A stretch of 64,000 nt of DNA from Halolamina sediminis. GTDB lineage: Archaea > Halobacteriota > Halobacteria > Halobacteriales > Haloferacaceae. The stretch is taken from contig NZ_CVUA01000001.1 in NCBI RefSeq assembly GCF_001282785.1, positions 1,364,001-1,428,000 of the forward strand. The letters are read 5' to 3'. The notes below the pieces were generated by a model that searched no databases, had not been told where the DNA came from, and worked only from the letters and a program-made list of their open reading frames with translations. The position numbers and the translations under genes are program-made. This document shows positions 59,302-64,000 of the stretch, one piece after another. Within the stretch, counting starts at the first letter, position 1; the number at the start of each line of letters is the position of its first letter.

Positions 59302-60324
59302 CCTATGTCCGAGCGTACCGTCGACGAGTCCACGATCGGCGGCACCCCGCTGGTGGAGCTCGCTGTCGACGTGCCGGCGACCGTCTACGGGAAGGTCGAG
59401 TGGTTCAACCTCTACGCCGCCGATTACGGCGGGGGGTCGGTGAAGTCCCGCATCGCCCGGGAGATGCTCGACGGCGCCGAGGCCCGCGGTGAACTCGACG
59501 GTGACCGGACGATCATCGAGCCCTCCAGCGGTAACACCGGCAGCGAGCTCGCCCGCGTCGCGACCGCGCGGGGGTACGACGTGGAGATCGTCGTCCCCGA
59601 CAACGCAAGCGGCGAGAAGGTCGGCGCGATCCGGGACGCCGGGGCGGAGATCCACTTCGTCGACGCCGACCGGGGCTACGACGCGGTGCTCGAGCGCTGC
59701 GAGGCGCTGATCGCCGAGCGACCCGAGCGCTACTACCGGCCGAACCAGTACGAGAACTCCGACAATCCCGGCGCCCACGAGCGGACGACCGCCCCCGAGA
59801 TCGACGACGCGACCGACGGCGAAGTGACCCACTTCGTCGCCGGCGCCGGCACCGGCGGCACCGTCACCGGCACCGGCCGCGGGCTCCACGAACGCGGCGA
59901 CGTGACGGTGGTCGGCTTCGAGCCGGCGGACCCGCTGCACGCGATTGCCGGGCTGAAGTACCTCCGGTCGGGCGACCACTACCACCCCGAGACGTACGAC
60001 GAGTCGGTGCTCGACGACAAGCTGTACGTCGACACCGAGGCCGCCTACGAGCGCGCCCGCGAGCTCCGGGACCGGTTTCAGGAGCGCGAGATCGCGATCC
60101 GGGACACGGGACAGCACGACGAGGAAACGGTCCGCGAGCACCTGCGCGTCGACGGGCAGTTCGTCGTCGGCGTCTCCAGCGGTGCCGGGGTGGAGGCGGT
60201 TCACCGACTCCACGAAGCGGAGGGGCTCGACGCCGACGACGTGGTGGTGATCCCGCTTTGCGATCGCGGCGACAAGTACGCCGACACCCCGCTCTGGGAG
60301 TCGTACCTGGACGGCGATAGCTGA
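59302..60324 (+). CDS. PLP-dependent cysteine synthase family protein
   Basis: A 340-residue fold type II PLP enzyme with GGGSVKSRIA (PLP lysine Lys47), phosphate/substrate loops EPSSGNTGSELA and GAGTGGTVTGTGRGL, and VGVSSGAGVEA. It makes cysteine from O-acetylserine or an analogue plus sulfide, or performs a related beta-replacement. ATG at 59302 (MSERTVDES). It is divergent from the rhodanese pair. Long C-terminal variants in haloarchaea may use O-phosphoserine; this cannot be decided here. Confidence 0.9.
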   Translation, partial: PMSERTVDESTIGGTPLVELAVDVPATVYGKVEWFNLYAADYGGGSVKSRIAREMLDGAEARGELDGDRTIIEPSSGNTGSELARVATARGYDVEIVVPDNASGEKVGAIRDAGAEIHFVDADRGYDAVLERCEALIAERPERYYRPNQYENSDNPGAHERTTAPEIDDATDGEVTHFVAGAGTGGTVTGTGRGLHERGDVTVVGFEPADPLHAIAGLKYLRSGDHYHPETYDESVLDDKLYVDTEAAYERARELRDRFQEREIAIRDTGQHDEETVREHLRVDGQFVVGVSSGAGVEAVHRLHEAEGLDADDVVVIPLCDRGDKYADTPLWESYLDGDS

Positions 60325-60436
60325 CGCAAGAACGGGTCCGTTCTACCGGCCGCCGCGGGCGCGTGTCGTCGGGCGCCGGCCGGCCGAACGTCGCCGGTGG
60401 CGCTGGGGTTTTCTTCCCGCCCGTGGAACCCGGTGT

Positions 60437-60856
60437 GTGATCGAGTTCGCCCGCGAGGCGTACGACGACGTGGTGTACGCCGGCTACGACGGCGCCCCCG
60501 AGGAGGTCTGTGGCGTCCTCGCCGGCGAGTACGGCGAGGAGGAGAGCACCGTCGTCGACGCGTACCCGACGGAGAACGTCGCCGACACGCCCGAGATCCG
60601 GTACTACATCGACCCCGAGGAGCAACTGGCGGTCATCGAGGAGATCGAGGACGCCGGGCTGGAGGTCGTCGGATTCTACCACACCCACCCAGCCGGCCCG
60701 ACCCAGCCCAGCGAGACCGACGCCGACCGGGCGGCGTGGCCGGGCTACTCCTACGCCATCTGTGCGTTCGCCGGCTACCCGTACTTGGGATCGTGGCGGT
60801 GGCAGGGCGAGGAAGCCGGGTTCGAGCAGGAAGTCGTCCGCGTGGTCGACCGCTGA
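60437..60856 (+). CDS. Desampylase, JAMM/MPN+ metalloprotease
   Basis: A 139-residue JAMM protease with Glu22/Glu23 in PEEVCGVLAG and the zinc motif HTHPAGPTQPSETD (His82, His84, Ser92, Asp95). It matches HvJAMM1-type desampylase that removes SAMP ubiquitin-like modifiers and releases SAMPs used also as sulfur carriers. GTG start at 60437, 113 nt after the cysteine synthase stop. Confidence 0.92.
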   Translation: MIEFAREAYDDVVYAGYDGAPEEVCGVLAGEYGEEESTVVDAYPTENVADTPEIRYYIDPEEQLAVIEEIEDAGLEVVGFYHTHPAGPTQPSETDADRAAWPGYSYAICAFAGYPYLGSWRWQGEEAGFEQEVVRVVDR

Positions 60857-60947
60857 ACGGCGTCGAGGGGTCGGCCGGGAGAGCCAGCTCTCACCGTCCG
60901 ATCCCAGGAGGAAACCCATTCTGCCGGGCGATGGCCGTCGACAGTGC

Positions 60948-61301
60948 CTACCACATGGCGTCGACGATCCGATCGTCGGCGTCCCGGTTCGGACGTTCGA
61001 CAGTGACGGAGAACTCGTCGTCGGCGTCGAGAGCGACCGTGACACCCTCCATGTCGCGCTCGTACTTCGTGGTCCGGCCCCCGCCGGGGTTGATCGTCTC
61101 GCACTCCCGGACGAGCGAGGCCTCGGTAAGCAGTTCCAGCTTGCGGTACAGCGTCGATCTGGGGATCCCACAGGCGTCGGCGAGATCGGCTGCCGGCGTG
61201 GGATCGGCGGTCTCACGGAGGATCGTCCGACAGTCCACGTCGTCCAGCGCGTTGAGGACCGTGTTCAGCGACGGCACCTCCTCGGGAGCGGCGAGATCCA
61301 T
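60948..61301 (-). CDS. Winged-helix regulator, haloarchaeal type
   Basis: A 117-residue HTH protein: TVLNALDDVDCRTILRETA, TPAADLADACGIPRSTLYRKL, ELLTEASLVRECE and the C-terminal wing with TTKYERDMEGVTVAL. Two cysteines lie in the HTH. ATG at 61301. It is downstream of halocyanin on the same strand but separated by a T-tract, so is probably its own unit. Confidence 0.87.
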   Translation of the reverse strand: MDLAAPEEVPSLNTVLNALDDVDCRTILRETADPTPAADLADACGIPRSTLYRKLELLTEASLVRECETINPGGGRTTKYERDMEGVTVALDADDEFSVTVERPNRDADDRIVDAMW

Positions 61302-61395
61302 CGTCAGAACTGGGGGGCGGCGACGGAAATACTGCGCGTTCTCGGCACGACACGGTCGGCTCTCCGGGCGGATCGGTTCCGACACACGAACGGCG

Positions 61396-61400
61396 AAAAA
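61396..61400 (-). terminator. Oligo-T tract downstream of halocyanin gene
   Basis: TTTTT on the minus strand 20-24 nt past the halocyanin stop (61420). A likely simple archaeal terminator. Confidence 0.35.
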
Positions 61401-61419
61401 TCGGGAGGAAAGCGCGGCC

Positions 61420-61986
61420 TCAGCCGGAGAACTCGTCGTAGCTGACCGATCCCTGATCGACGATCGTCCCGCTCTCGGGGACGTCGCCGTCCGGCGGCAT
61501 GCTCCCTTCGGCGGGGCCGCCTGCTTCGCCGACGACGATGCGGGCGACCATGCCGAGGCTCTTGTGCGGGATACAGAAGTAGTCGTACGTGCCGGTCGTC
61601 TCGAAGGTGTGTTCGAACGTCGCCCCCTCTTCGCCGAGGATCTCGCTGTTGAACGCGGAGGCACCCTCCGGAATGCGTGTCGTCGACGCCGAGTCGATCG
61701 ACTCGTCGTACGCCGTCGCGGAGTGGCTCCCGCTGGCGTTCTCGAACGTGACAGTCGTGCCGGCCTCGACGAACAGCCCGATCGGGTCGAAGTAGTAGCT
61801 CCCGTCGTCGCTGGTGATCATCTCCACTGTCGTGGTCCCGCCGCCGGAGCCGCCCTCAGTGGACGTCTCCGTCCCGTCGCTCGCGGGCGTGTCCGTCTCG
61901 TCCGACGGCGCGCTACAGCCGGCGAGTCCGGTCAGTCCTGCGGTCGCGGCGAACCCAGCAGCCTTCAGCACCTTTCGGCGTTCCAT
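61420..61986 (-). CDS. Halocyanin-like blue copper lipoprotein
   Basis: A 188-residue protein. The signal ERRKVLKAAGFAATAGLTGLAGC is twin-arginine-like with a lipobox (LAGC), followed by a Thr/Ser/Gly linker and a cupredoxin domain (about 50-160) with copper ligands in NASGSHSATAY (His) and YDYFCIPHKSLGM (Cys, His, Met). It is a membrane-anchored electron carrier. ATG at 61986. Confidence 0.92.
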   Translation of the reverse strand: MERRKVLKAAGFAATAGLTGLAGCSAPSDETDTPASDGTETSTEGGSGGGTTTVEMITSDDGSYYFDPIGLFVEAGTTVTFENASGSHSATAYDESIDSASTTRIPEGASAFNSEILGEEGATFEHTFETTGTYDYFCIPHKSLGMVARIVVGEAGGPAEGSMPPDGDVPESGTIVDQGSVSYDEFSG

Positions 61987-62186
61987 ACCCACGGTTGGTG
62001 CCGGACCCAAAGACCACTTCGGCGGAATCCCGAACAGTGGGAAACCGCGGTCGATTGACCCCCGTCGCGGTCGTAGCTACCGGGGTAGTTCGACCGACGG
62101 CCGTGGCTCGGGGCCCCTCGGCGCGGCGTTCCCCCCGTGGGCGACCCACCAGCGCGTATTTCCCGTGGGGCGCGTTACGGTGTCGT

Positions 62187-62729
62187 ATGGCTGGAGATAG
62201 ACTCACCGTCTCCCTCGACGAGCAGTCGCGGGAGGCCCTCGACGAACTCGTCGAACTGACCGGGGAGGGTCAGAGCGAGACGGTCCGGCGCGCGATCATC
62301 TTCTACGCGGCGAACTTCCAAGTGGCGAACTCCGAGACCGATGTCGATCTGGAACAGTACCACCGGATGCTCTCCGGCGGCGAACACGTGCTCCTCGATA
62401 TCGACTTCCTGCACGGCCTGCTCGACAACGTCGAACTGGAGAACGGCGAGCCCAGCCCGGAGTTCCAGGAGGTGATCGACCGGGTCGCCGAGTTCCACGC
62501 CGACGAGTACCACACTCGCTTCAACAGCCTCGCGGACATCCTCGACTGGCTCTCGTTCTGTGGGTTCCTCACCGCTCGAAAGGCCGACGACGGCACCTAC
62601 CACGTCGTGTTCCCGACCGAGAAGGTGAAGTGGTTCATGACTCGCTTCATCCAGCGGAGCACCGAGAAGCTCGACTTCGAGGTCGAAGTGTCCGAAGGTG
62701 TCTCAAAAGTCCTTATCTCCGAGGTGTAA
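62187..62729 (+). CDS. Ribbon-helix-helix regulator with C-terminal ligand-like domain
   Basis: A 180-residue protein. Residues about 4-45 are a CopG/MetJ-like ribbon-helix-helix (RLTVSLDEQSREALDELVEL, SETVRRAIIFYAA). The remaining 130 residues contain several acidic helices and a strand ending FEVEVSEGVSKVLISEV, unlike minimal RHH repressors. It is probably a DNA-binding sensor. The regulated genes are unknown; the downstream hydantoinase gene is a candidate. Confidence 0.85.
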   Translation: MAGDRLTVSLDEQSREALDELVELTGEGQSETVRRAIIFYAANFQVANSETDVDLEQYHRMLSGGEHVLLDIDFLHGLLDNVELENGEPSPEFQEVIDRVAEFHADEYHTRFNSLADILDWLSFCGFLTARKADDGTYHVVFPTEKVKWFMTRFIQRSTEKLDFEVEVSEGVSKVLISEV

Positions 62730-62806
62730 GTTCACACGGCTGCATACGCCGTACGTGAATCTCTTAATCACCCTTTTCCGGGGCGGATCATTGGTAGAGA
62801 GTATCA

Positions 62807-62890
62807 ATGACGAACGGAACACGAGCCGGCCGTCGGTCGCCGGCAGAGGTGGACGGACGACCGGGTAGCCGGCGGGAGGCGGGATCGTGA
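62807..62890 (+). CDS. Short ORF coupled to hydantoinase gene (27 residues)
   Basis: Encodes a basic 27-residue peptide beginning MTNGTRAGRRSPAEVDGRPG. Its stop overlaps the hyuA GTG (GTGA). A TATA-like CTCTTAATC lies at about 62760-62768, about 40 nt upstream. The peptide is not acidic and has no recognised family, so it may be a leader ORF or accidental. Confidence 0.25.
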   Translation: MTNGTRAGRRSPAEVDGRPGSRREAGS

Positions 62891-64000
62891 CGGCGGCTGT
62901 CGGTGTCGACGTCGGGGGAACGTTCACCGACGTGGTGCTCGTCGCGGACGGCACGCTCACGACGACGAAAGTCCCGTCGACGGCGGACCAGAGCGAGGGC
63001 GTCGTCCGGGGGATCGAGCAGGCCTGCGAGCAGGCCGGGATCGACCCCGCGGCGATCACCGAGTTCTCCCACGCGATGACTGTGTCGACCAACGCCCTCC
63101 TCGAAGGGGACGGCGCCGAGACCGCACTGGTGACGACCGAGGGGTTCCGGGACGTGCTCGAAATCGGCCGGCAGACCCGGCCGGATCTGTACGATCTCGA
63201 CGCGGAGAAACCCACGCCGCTGGTGCAGCGCCGGAACCGGTTCGAAATCCCGGAGCGGACGACGACCGACGGCGTCCGGACGTCGCCCGACGCCGGGGCG
63301 ATCGACGAACTGGTCGAGCGACTCCGGGACCGCGACGTCGAGAGCGTCGTCGTCTCCTTTCTGCACGCCTACGTCGACCCGAGCAACGAGCGGAGTGTCG
63401 CCGAGCGGCTCCGGGAGGAGCTGGACGTCTCGGTGTCGGCGTCCCACGAGGTGCTCAACGAGTTCCGCGAGTACGAGCGCACGTCGACGGCGGCCGTCGA
63501 CGCCTACGTCACGCCCGCGATCGACTCCTACATCGGCCGGCTGGAGGAGCGTGCGGCCGACCTCGGCCTGCCCCAGCCGCGCATCATGCAGTCCAACGGC
63601 GGGATCGCCGAGGCCAGCGAGATCCGACGCCACGCCGTCCAGACCGTGCTCTCCGGCCCTGCGGCGGGCGTGGTCGGCGCCAGCAGCACCGCCTCGACTG
63701 GCGAGGACGAGTTCGAGGGGTTCGTCACGTTCGACATGGGCGGCACGTCGAGCGACGTGAGCCTCGTCCGTGACGGCGGCGTCGAACGCACTACCGACAA
63801 CGAGATCGACGGCTACCCGATCCGGGTGCCCATGGTCGACGTGACCACTGTCGGCGCCGGCGGCGGGAGCATCGCGTGGGTCGACGCCGGCGGCGCGCTG
63901 CGCGTCGGCCCCAGATCCGCGGGCTCGGAGCCCGGCCCAGCCTGCTACGGGCGTGGCGGGACCGAGCCCACGGTGACGGACGCGAACCTCGTGCTCGGCT
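62887..64000 (+). CDS. hyuA: Hydantoinase/oxoprolinase A subunit (3' end cut by window edge)
   Basis: At least 371 residues of the HyuA/OXP1 N-terminal ATPase family: VGVDVGGTFTDVVLV, FSHAMTVSTNALLEGDGAETALVTTEGF (in two parts), LEIGRQTRPDLYDL, MQSNGGI, HAVQTVLSGPAAGVVGA and FVTFDMGGTSSDVSLVR. ATP-dependent amidohydrolase subunit acting on hydantoin-like or 5-oxoproline-like rings, normally with HyuB downstream. GTG start at 62887. The ORF runs off the window. Confidence 0.92.
   Translation, partial: MTAAVGVDVGGTFTDVVLVADGTLTTTKVPSTADQSEGVVRGIEQACEQAGIDPAAITEFSHAMTVSTNALLEGDGAETALVTTEGFRDVLEIGRQTRPDLYDLDAEKPTPLVQRRNRFEIPERTTTDGVRTSPDAGAIDELVERLRDRDVESVVVSFLHAYVDPSNERSVAERLREELDVSVSASHEVLNEFREYERTSTAAVDAYVTPAIDSYIGRLEERAADLGLPQPRIMQSNGGIAEASEIRRHAVQTVLSGPAAGVVGASSTASTGEDEFEGFVTFDMGGTSSDVSLVRDGGVERTTDNEIDGYPIRVPMVDVTTVGAGGGSIAWVDAGGALRVGPRSAGSEPGPACYGRGGTEPTVTDANLVLG

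Noticed and set aside
62750-62810. Whether the RHH gene and hyuA form one operon
   Set aside because: A TATA-like element (about 62760-62768) and a 158-nt gap suggest separate transcription, so I list them as independent.

Overview
The window is a piece of a haloarchaeal (class Halobacteria) chromosome or large replicon. The evidence is high GC, very acidic proteins rich in Asp and Glu, frequent GTG starts, TATA boxes about 25-30 nt upstream of start codons (leaderless-type promoters), and many GTGA, ATGA or TAATG gene overlaps. Family content agrees: ADP-forming acetyl-CoA synthetase, a JAMM desampylase, halocyanin, twin-arginine lipoproteins and a haloarchaeal-type oxidative pentose pathway. 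No rRNA, tRNA, CRISPR array or intact insertion sequence was seen. I cannot name the genus.

Region 1-20.4 kb is a dense sulfur and thiol island. It contains a thioredoxin/thioredoxin reductase operon, a cysteine-bearing winged-helix regulator, and a TauE/SafE permease with a 49-residue membrane partner. It also holds formate-tetrahydrofolate ligase and a four-gene operon of rhodanese-persulfide dioxygenase, split YeeE/YedE (thiosulfate-type) transporter and PiT-family permease. Further on are TusA and DsrE-like sulfur carriers, a thioredoxin plus class V aminotransferase pair, a TusA-sulfide:quinone-reductase-like-DUF1641 operon, a DsbA operon with two CxxC membrane proteins, another thioredoxin, a DUF302 protein and two methyltransferases. 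About nine promoters in this stretch carry a shared AT-rich motif (core YACAATAC or its complement GTATTGTR). I did not notice it in the remaining 44 kb. I propose one regulon for uptake and detoxification of reduced sulfur, with the regulator at 1886-2290 as the obvious candidate.

Region 20.4-30 kb has ADP-forming acetyl-CoA synthetase with its DRTGG/AAA partner, a SelW-like Rdx protein, and a Dpp/Opp-type ABC importer split into divergent halves with a tandemly duplicated DppB permease. Each permease copy is preceded by a conserved 16-codon reading frame. A ferritin-like protein follows.

Region 30-37.4 kb is an oxidative pentose cluster: sugar-acid dehydratase, metallo-beta-lactamase-fold hydrolase (candidate lactonase), Gfo6-type xylose dehydrogenase, semialdehyde dehydrogenase and FAH-family ketodeoxypentonate dehydratase. 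Together they could take xylose to 2-oxoglutarate. A regulator fusing a DNA-binding HTH to a LamG-like lectin domain sits beside them.

Region 37.4-64 kb is mixed: an RNA-ligase-like protein, Nnr, MoaC, a 250-280 nt inverted-repeat element, HflX with no canonical start codon, a NosY-type ABC exporter, a pilin-like protein, an arsR-acr3-arsC operon, an NSS transporter, a decayed cobD-like pseudogene and two PH-domain proteins. Next come acyl-CoA synthetase, lipoproteins, an MFS transporter, rhodanese, cysteine synthase, desampylase, halocyanin and a ribbon-helix-helix regulator. The window ends inside a hydantoinase/oxoprolinase A-subunit gene.
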